Shown here in pieces: positions 29,039-37,771 of a stretch of 64,000 nt of DNA (positions are counted from its first letter, which is position 1; each line of letters opens with the position of its first letter). Under the pieces are notes generated by a model. It saw only the letters and a program-made list of their open reading frames with translations. It made no database searches and was not told where the DNA came from. The DNA is from Bradyrhizobium sediminis (GTDB lineage: Bacteria > Pseudomonadota > Alphaproteobacteria > Rhizobiales > Xanthobacteraceae): NCBI RefSeq assembly GCF_018736105.1, contig NZ_CP076135.1, forward strand, positions 2,540,001-2,604,000, written 5' to 3'. The translations under genes and the position numbers were made by a program.

Positions 29039-30808
29039 CTAGCGCAGCGGAACGATGAAATCCGTGCCTTCGCCGGTTTCACCCTGCCTGATGCTCTGGT
29101 CGGACACCACGATCGAGCCACCGGTGGTAAGCGCCTCGGCGATGCGCGCCATCGCATCCGGCGGAATCGTGATGCGGTCCAGCGCCTCGGCCGGGCTGTT
29201 CGGCGCCGGCAACGGCTTCACTTCGGCGGGCACAGCACCCGCGACCTTGCGCCGCCGCGAGATGCGTTCGTCGTCGTTCTTCTGCGCGTTGCGCGCCGAA
29301 ACCGGCAGCGACACCACCGACCAGCGCAGCGTGTTGGGATCGCTCTTGTCGGCCTCCGCCGTGAATACATGGGTGCCCAGCAGGCGGTCGCTCGGCGAGA
29401 TCGTCACGGGGACGTCGAACACCGGCTTGAAGTTCTGCCGGACATACAGTCTGCCGTCCTTGTGGCTGATGAACACCGCGATCTGGCCTTCGCGCTTCGG
29501 CTCCGCCTTTGCGGCCTTTTCGACCGCCGGCAGGCGCGCGGGATCCTTTTTTACTTCATCCGTTTTCACGTCGGGCGCGGTGGCGGGCGCATCCGCGACC
29601 GATTTGGCGGGCTCGGCCGGCTGCTCGGCCGCCTTCGGTTCCTCGGCCTTGACGGTCTCGGCCTTGGGCGGTTCGGTCTTCGCAACACCCGCGGTCGTTT
29701 CCGGCTGGGCTTCGGCCTTTGCCGCCGAATTGTCGGCTGCAGCGGGCTCAGCCGCCTTGACCTCGCCGGTGACGATGTCGGCCGGTTTGGCATCGGCCGG
29801 CTTGTCCCCGGACGCCGCCGCATCTGCGCTCTTTGCACTCCCCGGTGCAGCCTCGGATTCGGCGGTTTCCGGTTTGGCCTCGTCGGATTTCGCGGCGTCC
29901 GGCTTCGCTTCGGAGCCTTCCGCGGCCTTGGCCGGAGCGGCCTCGCCGGCGGATGAAGCGTCGGACATGGTGACCGCGGCATTCGCCGGCATGGCGCTGC
30001 TGGCGTCGGCGGTCTGGGTCAACTGGCGGTGGCCGACGGTCGATCGCAATTCAAGTTTCGTCTCGGCGGTATCGACCGGTTGGGTCGCCGGCCTGGCGTC
30101 GGCGCCCTTGTCGGATTTCACGCCGAGCGGCGCATCCACCTGCGGGGCGTCGTTGGCAACCGGCACCACCTTTTGGGTCACCAGCAGCGGATGCGAGAAA
30201 CTGGCGGGCGTCATCTCGCCGGGGGTGACGACCACCCGCGCGCCCATCCGGGTCCAGTTCCACATCTTCTGGGCAAACGCCATCGGCATGCGGATGCAGC
30301 CGTGCGACGCCGGATAGCCCGGCAGCACGCCGGCGTGCATGGCGACGCCGGACCAGGTGATGCGTTGCATGAACGGCATCGGCGCGCCGCTGTAGATGTT
30401 GGAGTGGTGCAGCTTGTGTTTCTGAATGATGCTGAACACGCCCATCGGCGTCGGATGACCCTTCATCCCCGTCGAGACCGGGCTTTCGGCAAAGAAACCG
30501 TTGGCGTCGTAAACCCTTACCTTCTGCTTCTCGATCGAGATCGCAATGATCAGCGGTCCGACCGGCTTGGCGACGGTTTCCTTTTCCGCCGCGGGCTTGG
30601 CGGTCGTTTGCCGGCGCGGCCGTTGCCGGCGCGGCTGAACCGTCGGGCCCGGCCGATAATATCCGGGTTCGGAATATCCCCAGTAATAGAGCGCGGCTTC
30701 AGCCTGCGAGGCGGAGCCGATCGCTCCGGCCGCCGTCAAGGCCGCGATTCGCCAGAGCCATCCGGTCGCAATCGTCGCAACAGAAATCCGATGCCCGCCC
30801 ACGCGCAA
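29039..30808 (-). CDS. L,D-transpeptidase with low-complexity linker and degenerate second YkuD-like domain
   Basis: The 589-aa protein begins at TTG 30808 (or GTG 30802), with a signal peptide ending near ASQAEA. Residues ~85-205 are a YkuD domain with MHAGVLPGYPASHGCIR, where Cys171 is the nucleophile; it should form 3-3 peptidoglycan crosslinks or attach proteins to the wall. A ~220-residue region very rich in Ala, Lys, Glu and Pro follows. From ~441 a second YkuD-like stretch (IAVFISHKDGRLYVRQNFK, then SPSDRLLGTHVF) is recognisable but has no HGC motif, so it is probably structural. Confidence 0.9.
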   Translation of the reverse strand: MRVGGHRISVATIATGWLWRIAALTAAGAIGSASQAEAALYYWGYSEPGYYRPGPTVQPRRQRPRRQTTAKPAAEKETVAKPVGPLIIAISIEKQKVRVYDANGFFAESPVSTGMKGHPTPMGVFSIIQKHKLHHSNIYSGAPMPFMQRITWSGVAMHAGVLPGYPASHGCIRMPMAFAQKMWNWTRMGARVVVTPGEMTPASFSHPLLVTQKVVPVANDAPQVDAPLGVKSDKGADARPATQPVDTAETKLELRSTVGHRQLTQTADASSAMPANAAVTMSDASSAGEAAPAKAAEGSEAKPDAAKSDEAKPETAESEAAPGSAKSADAAASGDKPADAKPADIVTGEVKAAEPAAADNSAAKAEAQPETTAGVAKTEPPKAETVKAEEPKAAEQPAEPAKSVADAPATAPDVKTDEVKKDPARLPAVEKAAKAEPKREGQIAVFISHKDGRLYVRQNFKPVFDVPVTISPSDRLLGTHVFTAEADKSDPNTLRWSVVSLPVSARNAQKNDDERISRRRKVAGAVPAEVKPLPAPNSPAEALDRITIPPDAMARIAEALTTGGSIVVSDQSIRQGETGEGTDFIVPLR

Positions 30809-31018
30809 TATCCTCGAATCCCAAACTGTGAATGTTTAGTTGTCGCAGACGCGCAACACGTTCACCAGCATTGGCCGCGCGAGACCTACGACTTTCGCTC
30901 AAGAGTAGCAAAAAAGCCTCACATTCGGTTAAACGGCCGCGGTTATTGGCTACCGCCAACCTTCCTGCGGGGCTCACGCGCACCTACATGGGTGGAAACC
31001 TCGCCAACGGAGACATCC

Positions 31019-31567
31019 ATGACATGCAAAGCCCTGAGCCCGTATGACACCAAATGGACGCTTTGGGCCTTGCTGGCGCTGGTATTGGCGCTGGCGCCGG
31101 CCGCGCCGGCATTCGCAGCCGACGAGCCGGACCTGATCTTTCGCCGCTCGACCGTCTTCAAGTGGATCAGCCCCAACGACAAGCTGGCGACCTATGCCGT
31201 CGACGATCCCGAGGTCGAGGGCGTGGCTTGTCACTTCACGGTGCCGGAGAGAGGCGGCTTCAAAGGCTGGCTCGGGCTTGCCGAGGAAGTGTCAGATATT
31301 TCACTGGCTTGCCGCCAGATCGCGCCAATCCGCTTCAAGGGCAAACTGGAGCAGGGCGACGACATGTTCCGGAGGCGCCGCTCGCTGTTCTTCAAGAAAA
31401 TGCAGATCGTCCGCGGCTGCGACGCCAAGCGCAACGTGCTGGTCTATATGGTGTACTCGGACAAGCTGATTGAAGGGTCGCCGAAGAATTCGACCTCCAC
31501 GGTGCCGATCATGCCGTGGGGAGCCGCCGACGGCACGGTTCAGAAATGCGGCGAGTTCATCCAGTGA
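31019..31567 (+). CDS. CreA family protein
   Basis: The 182-aa protein from ATG 31019 has a signal-type segment (LWALLALVLALAPAAPAFAA). The mature part VFKWISPNDKLATYAVDDPEVEGVACHFT matches CreA, a conserved periplasmic protein of unknown function; in Escherichia coli it is encoded with creBCD, but no cre regulators lie here. Cys residues near CHFT, CRQI and RGCDA may form disulfides. Upstream the frame is open, but only the part from 31019 matches. Divergent from the L,D-transpeptidase. Confidence 0.85.
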   Translation: MTCKALSPYDTKWTLWALLALVLALAPAAPAFAADEPDLIFRRSTVFKWISPNDKLATYAVDDPEVEGVACHFTVPERGGFKGWLGLAEEVSDISLACRQIAPIRFKGKLEQGDDMFRRRRSLFFKKMQIVRGCDAKRNVLVYMVYSDKLIEGSPKNSTSTVPIMPWGAADGTVQKCGEFIQ

Positions 31568-31580
31568 CCGAAGCCTGAGC

Positions 31581-31802
31581 CTACCGCTTGGCCGGGCCGG
31601 GGCGGGCCTTGGGCTCGCGGCAGCCAACCAGCTGGACGAATTTTTGCGGCGTCGAGTAGTTGCCGTTGTCGCCGCATTGCTGCGACATCGCGCCACAATT
31701 TCCCGGCCGTTTCATCCTCACGGTATTGGGAGCTTCGATCCGCGGCTCGCCCGGCTTGCGAGTCGGGGTGTCATTGCCAACATCGATGTTGCCATTGCCC
31801 AC
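31581..31802 (-). CDS. Small hypothetical protein
   Basis: A 73-aa frame starts at ATG 31802 and ends 13 bp from the convergent CreA-like gene. The product is hydrophilic, Gly/Asn/Pro-rich, with four Cys. It has no signal peptide or membrane segment and matches nothing I recognise. The frame stays open upstream without a clear start, so the N-terminus is uncertain. Codon use is compatible with coding but not decisive. Confidence 0.4.
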   Translation of the reverse strand: MGNGNIDVGNDTPTRKPGEPRIEAPNTVRMKRPGNCGAMSQQCGDNGNYSTPQKFVQLVGCREPKARPGPAKR

Positions 31803-32249
31803 GACTGCGATCCTTTGCTTTGATAAAAACGCGCCAACGCTCCGAAAGGTTGCACGTCATTCGGGTGAGTCGGCTCCGGCGGGACTTCGGTTCAAGGTCG
31901 TCGCGTTGCCGAGGGGCCCTCTCCACCACAGAAACGTTAAAAAGTCGGATGGAGCTTTGAACCGGCGGGTTTTGCGGTTCGGCCCGCCGACCCCGGCGCC
32001 GGAACGGATGGCCGAAATCGGCCAGTGAACGACTGCGGCTGGCCCAGCGGACCAGTCTCCCATTGGGCCAGCTGAAATCACTGGAGTTTTCGGGCAATTG
32101 TTTCGTCCGGCAGCCGCCGACGAAACAATTCTCCCGGCGACGAAACCATTTCCCGTTTCTGGCGCAGACATCCGGAAACAACAGATGGTTATCAGGTTCT
32201 CCACCAAAACGGCGGGCAACGCTTGGCAAGCCCAACCGGAGATAGTCGA
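31803..32249. other. Non-coding stretch upstream of small secreted protein genes
   Basis: About 450 bases without a credible gene; frames through it lack bias and start signals. It contains a strong hairpin at 32096-32130, listed separately, followed by a third partial copy of the arm (GACGAAACCATT at about 32139-32150). Confidence 0.5.
32096..32130. repeat. 12-bp perfect inverted repeat with 11-base loop
   Basis: AATTGTTTCGTC (32096-32107) and GACGAAACAATT (32119-32130) are exact reverse complements. A third near-copy of the right arm follows within 20 bases. The element sits ~120 bases upstream of the small secreted protein gene and could be an operator or an RNA hairpin in its leader. Confidence 0.7.
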
Positions 32250-32411
32250 ATGCGGACCTTCAGTTTCATCCTTGCCCTGGCGTTTGCGCTGACCGGACCT
32301 TCGATGGCCGGTTCGTCGGATAGCGCTTTGCCGGGCATCGGTACCTTCGCCTATAACGGGTCGCCGATCGCTGCCTCTGCTCCTCAGGCTATCGTCGTTG
32401 CCGCCCGCTGA
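32250..32411 (+). CDS. Small secreted protein (53 aa)
   Basis: The product is almost entirely signal peptide plus a short mature tail: MRTFSFILALAFALTGPSMA with probable cleavage after SMA, then about 33 residues rich in Ser, Ala and Pro. The ATG follows CCGGAGATAGTCGA, a good ribosome-binding site. Short exported peptides of this design are common in Bradyrhizobium; no function is known to me. The next gene starts 44 bp downstream on the same strand. Confidence 0.65.
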   Translation: MRTFSFILALAFALTGPSMAGSSDSALPGIGTFAYNGSPIAASAPQAIVVAAR

Positions 32412-32455
32412 GGCGGCAGCCGAGCCAATCAAAGAAAGTTGCCGGTAAGGCCATC

Positions 32456-32866
32456 ATGATTTCAAGCATCCGTTGCGCCGTGATCGTCGCCTCCCTGGCT
32501 CTGGCCGGTGCGGCACAGGCTGAGGTCTCGCAAATCCCGATCCCGCAGACCAAGCTTCAGCAGATTCAATTTCGTTCGCTGTTCAAGATGCCCGATCCCC
32601 GCGGCGAGTTCGTGCGCCTGTGCTCGCCCCATATGCTCGGCCGCTGGGCGCATCCGGAATCCGTGTGCGGCTGCCTGCACGATTACGCCGCAGCCACCGT
32701 CGAAGACGCCGACCTTCGCGAAGCGCTGCTGCGTGGTATCAGCGAGACCGGCGTGCCGACCATCGAGACCGAATGGGTGCCGCCGGCCAAGCAATCCCAG
32801 ATCGGCCCGACCTTCACCAAGATCGCGAAGCCGACGCTGCAATGCATGTTCGAGCCGCTGAACTGA
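32456..32866 (+). CDS. Secreted hypothetical protein (136 aa)
   Basis: The protein has a Sec signal (CAVIVASLALAGAAQA) and a mature domain of ~113 residues. Four mature Cys (in RLCSPHM, SVCGCLHDY and LQCMFEP) suggest disulfides. C-G-C is not a haem motif because no His follows in register. I recognise no family. It is preceded by the 53-aa secreted protein gene and followed by a secreted serine hydrolase, so the three may form a small exported-protein cluster. Confidence 0.75.
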   Translation: MISSIRCAVIVASLALAGAAQAEVSQIPIPQTKLQQIQFRSLFKMPDPRGEFVRLCSPHMLGRWAHPESVCGCLHDYAAATVEDADLREALLRGISETGVPTIETEWVPPAKQSQIGPTFTKIAKPTLQCMFEPLN

Positions 32867-32999
32867 CTGCCGCAATCCTTTGGGCGACGCCTGTTCCTGC
32901 AATGGCCCGCAGCCTGCGGGCTCGACACGGCTACAACCCCTGATGTAACCGTGGCAGCCTGAGGGGCCGGTCCAACGATCCGCCGGCATGAGGGGGCAA

Positions 33000-34226
33000 A
33001 TGCAGCTGCGGCGAATCCTGATGCCGTGCGCGGCGCTTGTCGCGCTGGCGTTCCCGGCCGCCGCCGCTCCCGACGAAGAATTGCTGGGCAAGAGGGCCGG
33101 CTATCCGATCGGCAGCCGCGCCAGCTGGTTCTACGACGAAAGCGTGCGGGTTGGTTCGTTCAGCAACCTCGACACGCTGTTACCCCACTACACGCTCGAG
33201 AAGGCAGCCTCACCGCTGCCGCTTCCCGGCGCCGCCAGCCCGCCGAAGTTCGAGTACCGGTTCGAAAACCGTAGCCATACGCTCGATGATTTTCTCGCAC
33301 GCCAGCGCGTCACCGGCCTGCTGCTGATCAAGGACGGCGAAGTGCTGTTCGAGCGCTATCAATATGATCGCAAGCCGTCGCAGCGCTTCGTTTCCCACTC
33401 GATGGCGAAATCCATCGTCAGCATCGCAGTCGGGATGGCGCTGGCCGAAGGCAGGATCGCTTCGCTGGACGATCCGGTCTCCAGATACGTGCCGAAGCTT
33501 GCCGGCAGTCGCTATGGCGAGACGTCGATCCGCAACTTGCTGAGAATGTCGTCAGGCGTCGCATTCAGCGAAGTCTATGACGGCAAGGACGATCTGACGC
33601 GGTTCTCGGTGCTTCGAAACTGGCATGGATCGATCGAAGCATTGCGTGAATTCAGGGTTCGCGAGGCGGAGCAGGGCGCCCGCTTTCACTATGCCTCCAG
33701 CGAAACCGTCGTCCTGGCGGTGCTGCTGCATGCGGTGACCGGAACGTCGCTCAGCGAATACCTGACCGCACGGCTGTGGCAGCCGATGGGCGCGGAAGCC
33801 GATGCGACATGGGTCAAGACGCCGGACGGCATTGAAAGCGCGTCGGGAAGCTTCAATGCAACCCTGCGCGACTACGGACGGCTGGGCGTGCTGCTCGCCA
33901 ATGACGGCGCGGTCGGCGCGCGGCAGGTCGTGCCGAAAGATTATCTGCTCGAAGCGACCGACTGGCGCCGGCAACCCGAAGCGTTCGCGCCGGGGCGCGC
34001 CACGCCGTTTTTCGGCTATGGCTACCAGTTCTGGACCTTTCCGGGCGAGCGGCGGAGGTTCGCCTTGCTGGGCGTCTATGGCCAGTCGATCTTCGTTGAC
34101 CCCGAACTCAAGCTCGTGATGGTCGTTACAGCCGCGGCAAGGAATGCCAGCGTCGAAAAAGAGTCCTTCGCAGCGGAGCGCGACGCAGTCTGGCGCGGAG
34201 TGATCCGTAAATTCGGGAGCCGGTAG
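33000..34226 (+). CDS. Secreted serine hydrolase, class C beta-lactamase / NylB-like family
   Basis: The protein is 408 aa from ATG 33000 with a signal peptide (LVALAFPAAAAP). The catalytic Ser-x-x-Lys appears as SMAKS after RFVSH, and the Tyr motif as HYASSET, which in the 6-aminohexanoate-dimer hydrolase group takes the place of Tyr-x-Asn. The C-terminal half includes GYGYQFWTFPG. Members are esterases, amidases or penicillin-binding-like enzymes. Substrate cannot be stated. It is exported, probably periplasmic. Confidence 0.87.
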   Translation: MQLRRILMPCAALVALAFPAAAAPDEELLGKRAGYPIGSRASWFYDESVRVGSFSNLDTLLPHYTLEKAASPLPLPGAASPPKFEYRFENRSHTLDDFLARQRVTGLLLIKDGEVLFERYQYDRKPSQRFVSHSMAKSIVSIAVGMALAEGRIASLDDPVSRYVPKLAGSRYGETSIRNLLRMSSGVAFSEVYDGKDDLTRFSVLRNWHGSIEALREFRVREAEQGARFHYASSETVVLAVLLHAVTGTSLSEYLTARLWQPMGAEADATWVKTPDGIESASGSFNATLRDYGRLGVLLANDGAVGARQVVPKDYLLEATDWRRQPEAFAPGRATPFFGYGYQFWTFPGERRRFALLGVYGQSIFVDPELKLVMVVTAAARNASVEKESFAAERDAVWRGVIRKFGSR

Positions 34227-34271
34227 GGATCGCTGGCGGCGCCAAGCCAGCCGGCGAGGGCCTCGCTGCGT

Positions 34272-34532
34272 CTAGCGTTTCTTGGATCCCAGGCGTGGAA
34301 TGCATTTTCGCGCGGGGATGACACCCGTCGTGGTCAACTGGGCGCCGGATACTTCCTTGATCTGGCCGGCGGGGCAGGAGCCGTCATCGACCAGGACGCG
34401 CTGGCCTAATCGCAGATTGACGATGTCCCGCTCGCGCGACACCTGTTCGGCCATCGCCGATGGCGCGAGCGCGCACAGCGCGAAAGCTGCAAGCAGCAGC
34501 ATCGACAATCGCCTGATCGGTGCAGTCTTCAT
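34272..34532 (-). CDS. Small secreted hypothetical protein (86 aa)
   Basis: From ATG 34532 the protein has a signal peptide (SMLLLAAFALCALAPSAMA) and a 57-residue mature part. The mature part contains GQRVLVDDGSCPAGQIKEVSG and ends in a basic tail with CIPRLGSKKR. Two Cys could form one disulfide. The frame upstream is open but lacks similarity. I recognise no family with certainty. It lies 20 bp from the 50-aa membrane protein gene on the same strand. Confidence 0.68.
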   Translation of the reverse strand: MKTAPIRRLSMLLLAAFALCALAPSAMAEQVSRERDIVNLRLGQRVLVDDGSCPAGQIKEVSGAQLTTTGVIPARKCIPRLGSKKR

Positions 34533-34552
34533 ATCTGGCCGCGCATCCCGTC

Positions 34553-34705
34553 TCACTTGTTCTGGATCGTCACGCCACCCGGGCCGACATTGATCTGCAG
34601 GCCTTCCGGTTGCTTCTTCGCCTGGTAGAGGTTGTAGCCGAGCACACCCACCGCAACGACCAGCATGCCAATGATGAGATAGAGGATATTGCGGTTGCCG
34701 GGCAT
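34553..34705 (-). CDS. Small single-pass membrane protein (50 aa)
   Basis: From ATG 34705 (ATG 34717 would add four residues) the product reads as one N-terminal transmembrane helix, ILYLIIGMLVVAVGVLGYNL, followed by a short hydrophilic tail ending in GPGGVTIQNK. Such tiny inner-membrane proteins are widespread in Bradyrhizobium next to unrelated genes. It is followed closely by the 86-aa secreted protein gene, so both may share a transcript. Function unknown. Confidence 0.62.
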   Translation of the reverse strand: MPGNRNILYLIIGMLVVAVGVLGYNLYQAKKQPEGLQINVGPGGVTIQNK

Positions 34706-34792
34706 CCGTGTCTCCATGGGCGCCGAAATCTCGCCCCGGAGTGTATTGGCGCGGGTGCGATTCTGAAAGCGCCAACAGGAAAAGTGACGGAA

Positions 34793-36073
34793 ATGAACGC
34801 TCTCAATACCAAGAAGAAAATCCTCGACGCCGTCGATGCCGGATTCGATGCGCAACTTGCCACCACCCGCGACTTCGTCGCTATACCCTCGACCCGCGGC
34901 GCGGAGGGGCCTTGCCAGGACATGATCGCCGATCTGCTGCGCCAGCGAGGCTACGAGGTCGACGACTGGCATATCGATGTCGAGGAGCTGAAGGATCTGC
35001 GCGGCTTCGGGCCGATCGAGCATGATTTCTCCAGGGCGCGCACCGTGGTCGGCACTTACCGGCCGTCCAACAATGCCGGCAAGTCGCTGATCCTGCAGGG
35101 ACACTGCGACGTGGTGCCGACCGGACCGCTGGAGATGTGGGAGACGCCGCCGTTCTCTCCGGTCGTGAAGGACGGCAGGATGTATGGCCGCGGCGCCTGC
35201 GACATGAAATCCGGCACCATTGGCGCGCTCTATGCGCTCGATGCGATCAAGGCCGCCGGCCTGAAGCCGACGGGGCGGATTCACTTTCAAAGCGTGATCG
35301 AGGAGGAGTCGACCGGCGTCGGTGCGCTCTCGACCCTGCAGCGCGGCTACCGCGCCGACGCCTGCTTCATTCCCGAGCCGACCGGCGGCAAGCTGGTGCG
35401 CTCGCAGGTCGGCGTGATCTGGTTCCGGCTGAAAGTGCGCGGCTTTCCGGTGCACGTGTTCGAGGCCGGCTCAGGCTCCAACGCGATCATGGCGGCCTAT
35501 CACCTCATCCATGCGCTGGGAAAGCTCGAGGCCGAATGGAACGAGCGCGCCAAGGCCGACCATCATTTCAAGGCGGTGACGCATCCGATCAATTTCAATC
35601 CCGGCATCATCAAGGGCGGCGACTGGGCTTCCAGCGTGCCGGCGTGGTGCGACGTCGATTGCCGGATCGCGATCCTGCCGGGCTGGTCGGTTTCCGATTG
35701 CCAGAACGAGCTTCTCGCCTGCGTCTCGGCGGCGGCGCGCGATCATCGCTTCCTCTCCAACAATCCGCCCGAAGTGGAATGGTCCGGCTTCCTGTCGGAA
35801 GGCTATGAATTGAAGGATTCCGCGGCGCCCGAGGCGGCCTTCGGCAAGGCCTTCAACGCGGTCTATGGCGGCGGCGTGGAAGACCTCGTCTTCACCGCGC
35901 TGACCGACACGCGGTTCTACGGGCTGAACTACAACATCCCGAGCCTGTGCTTCGGCGCCAGCGGTGCGGCGATGCACGGCTTCAACGAATATGTCGATCT
36001 CGACTCGCTGCGGAAGTCGACCAAGGCGACCGCGCTGTTCATCGCGGAGTGGTGCGGGGTGGAGGCGATTTAG
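34793..36073 (+). CDS. ArgE/DapE family deacylase (M20 metallopeptidase)
   Basis: The 426-aa protein starts at ATG 34793. Zinc-ligand motifs are clear: LQGHCDVVPTGP (first His and Asp), GRGACDMKSG (bridging Asp) and IEEESTGVGAL (catalytic Glu followed by a ligand Glu). A dimerisation domain lies near residues 205-320, and GASGAAMHGFNEYVDLDS supplies the last His. It should hydrolyse an N-acyl amino acid or related amide in the cytosol. The subgroup annotated as ArgE/DapE-like deacylase fits, but neither arginine nor lysine genes are nearby. Confidence 0.92.
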   Translation: MNALNTKKKILDAVDAGFDAQLATTRDFVAIPSTRGAEGPCQDMIADLLRQRGYEVDDWHIDVEELKDLRGFGPIEHDFSRARTVVGTYRPSNNAGKSLILQGHCDVVPTGPLEMWETPPFSPVVKDGRMYGRGACDMKSGTIGALYALDAIKAAGLKPTGRIHFQSVIEEESTGVGALSTLQRGYRADACFIPEPTGGKLVRSQVGVIWFRLKVRGFPVHVFEAGSGSNAIMAAYHLIHALGKLEAEWNERAKADHHFKAVTHPINFNPGIIKGGDWASSVPAWCDVDCRIAILPGWSVSDCQNELLACVSAAARDHRFLSNNPPEVEWSGFLSEGYELKDSAAPEAAFGKAFNAVYGGGVEDLVFTALTDTRFYGLNYNIPSLCFGASGAAMHGFNEYVDLDSLRKSTKATALFIAEWCGVEAI

Positions 36074-36571
36074 AGAAGGCTGACGCGGGTGCAAATGACC
36101 CGTATCGGAATTTGTACTGAAAAGTTTCGGCTTTCGGCACTTGCCTTGCCGGTCCGATGATGTCCGTTAATCGGGATAGACCGGAATCGGCGTTTAGGAA
36201 CCGTCAGGACCGGTTACACGCCATAGGTGAAGTCCTGGAGCTTCTGCCATGGCGTGCTCGTTGTCTTTGGCGCCCCTTGCCAGCTTCTATTGCTGGCGAG
36301 GCGGGAGCACGGCCGGAACATCCCATCAGCGGACATTGGCCGCACGACATTGCCGATCGGTCTCGGGCATACAAGAAGCCCCGCACGAAAAGGACAAAAG
36401 CAGGGCGGCTTCCACTTGTTCCGATAACGGCAGCCTTGCTGATCGACCAAATCAAACGGCAGCCGGTGAAGAAATTTCCGTCCTATCGTCGATGTTTTTG
36501 TTGAATTTGGCTGCATTGGCCATCATATGCCAGATATCGGATGTTTACCCGTCGCAGCGAGGGAACTGGAA
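36074..36571. other. Intergenic stretch of likely degenerate sequence
   Basis: About 500 bases with only short, overlapping, biasless frames on both strands. GC is lower than in the flanking M20 gene. The stretch around 36161-36220 (TGATGTCCGTTAATCGGG and following) resembles fragments I associate with degenerate intergenic sequence in Bradyrhizobium. It marks the left edge of a compositionally different patch. Confidence 0.4.
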
Positions 36572-37528
36572 ATGGTGATCTTGCGATTGATCGTAAATGC
36601 GTGCCTTGCCGGAGCGATGCTCGCAGGTGCGCCGGCGCTCGCGGCGGAGGCTGCGCGGCCGAACAAGGTCTCGTTCTATTTCGCAGCGCACGAGGACGAC
36701 TGGCAGCTGTTCATGAACCCGTCCGCCTTCCATGACGTGATCGATGGCGCTGCCAAGACCATCTTCATCCACGTCACCGCCGGCGACGCCGGCCTCGGCA
36801 TCGGCTCGGGCGACCGCAAACATCCATACTATCTCGCGCGGGAAAACGGCGCCGAGCAGGCGGTACGCTTCATGGCCGACGCCAATCATGTACCGGTCAG
36901 CCGCGCGGCGTCGAGCATGTCATTCAATGGGCATCTGATCTTCCGCGTCAGCTACCGCAACACCGAGAGCTATTTCCTGCGCGTCCCAGACGGCAACCCG
37001 GCCGGCTCGGGCTATTCTCGCACTGGCTTCCAGTCGCTCAAGCGCCTCGCTGATGGTGTCAACGACACGCTGGCGGCGGTCGATGGCACTGCCGCCTATC
37101 ACGGCTGGAGCGATCTGGTAGAAACGCTGCGCGCGATCATCGATTATGAGAGCGAGCAGGCAGGGCTGGTGCAGATTAATATTCCCGAGCTCGATCCGCG
37201 CATCAATCCGGAAGACCATTCCGATCATCTGATGACCGCGAAAGCGGCCATCGACGCCGCGCGCCATTTGCCCTGCGTCCGCCGGGTGTCCTATGTGGAC
37301 TATGCCAGTTCACGACTGCCGGAGAATCTCGACCTGCAGCAGCGCGACATGGAAAGCTCGGTATTCGCGGTGACGCTTGCCGGCGTACAGGCGCTGGGTC
37401 ACGGCACCTCCTGGCATCACTACGACAAGTCCTACGTTGGCCGGAACTATTTCCGCGTGCAGGAACCGACGGGCAGCTGCGCTGCACCAGCGACCGAGAT
37501 CGCGACGCGCGGTGCCGCACAGAATTAG
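36572..37528 (+). CDS. Secreted PIG-L/LmbE-type N-acetylglucosaminyl deacetylase
   Basis: From ATG 36572, preceded by GGAACTGGAA, the protein has 318 aa and a signal peptide (LIVNACLAGAMLAGAPALAA). The zinc motif reads AAHEDDWQLF, a variant of the family's A-H-P-D-D-E with the His and both Asp kept. EDHSDHLMTAKAA supplies the H-x-D-H element. PIG-L relatives remove acetyl groups from GlcNAc-linked substrates; export means the target here is periplasmic or surface glycan. The mammalian and mycothiol members are cytosolic-side enzymes, so the location is unusual. Confidence 0.82.
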   Translation: MVILRLIVNACLAGAMLAGAPALAAEAARPNKVSFYFAAHEDDWQLFMNPSAFHDVIDGAAKTIFIHVTAGDAGLGIGSGDRKHPYYLARENGAEQAVRFMADANHVPVSRAASSMSFNGHLIFRVSYRNTESYFLRVPDGNPAGSGYSRTGFQSLKRLADGVNDTLAAVDGTAAYHGWSDLVETLRAIIDYESEQAGLVQINIPELDPRINPEDHSDHLMTAKAAIDAARHLPCVRRVSYVDYASSRLPENLDLQQRDMESSVFAVTLAGVQALGHGTSWHHYDKSYVGRNYFRVQEPTGSCAAPATEIATRGAAQN

Positions 37529-37618
37529 CCGGTGGTCCGGGCTTATATGTACCGGACACCGACAATACGCAGCCGATCCTCCCCTAGACTTGCGCATTTG
37601 ATTTGACCCCGGTTCGAC

Positions 37619-37643
37619 GGCGCAGCAGCTTCGCTGCGCCTTT
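37619..37643 (+). terminator. Probable terminator after the PIG-L-type gene
   Basis: GGCGCAGC (37619-37626) pairs with GCTGCGCC (37633-37640) across a 6-base loop, then TTT. It lies ~90 bases after the deacetylase stop. Confidence 0.5.
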
Positions 37644-37771
37644 CGTTCCGCGCATGGCGCATTTCGAGACGGCTCAGTCAGCCGCAATCACTTGACGCAA
37701 GTCAACACGCCCTGCGCCTTTGTCTTGAAGACTGGCCGTCAAAATCGGCCGACAGTTGCCGGGAAAGTTCG

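Noticed and set aside
30029..31018. A long open extension upstream of the CreA-like gene
   Set aside because: It is antisense to the L,D-transpeptidase; the signal peptide and family similarity begin at 31019.
32456..32866. CGC near the middle of the secreted 136-aa protein taken for a haem motif
   Set aside because: The sequence SVCGCLHDY has only one residue between the Cys pair, so it does not fit C-x-x-C-H.
36204..36516. Overlapping frames on both strands that looked like a gene remnant
   Set aside because: No start signal, no codon bias and no similarity I can name; kept only as an uncharacterised intergenic region.
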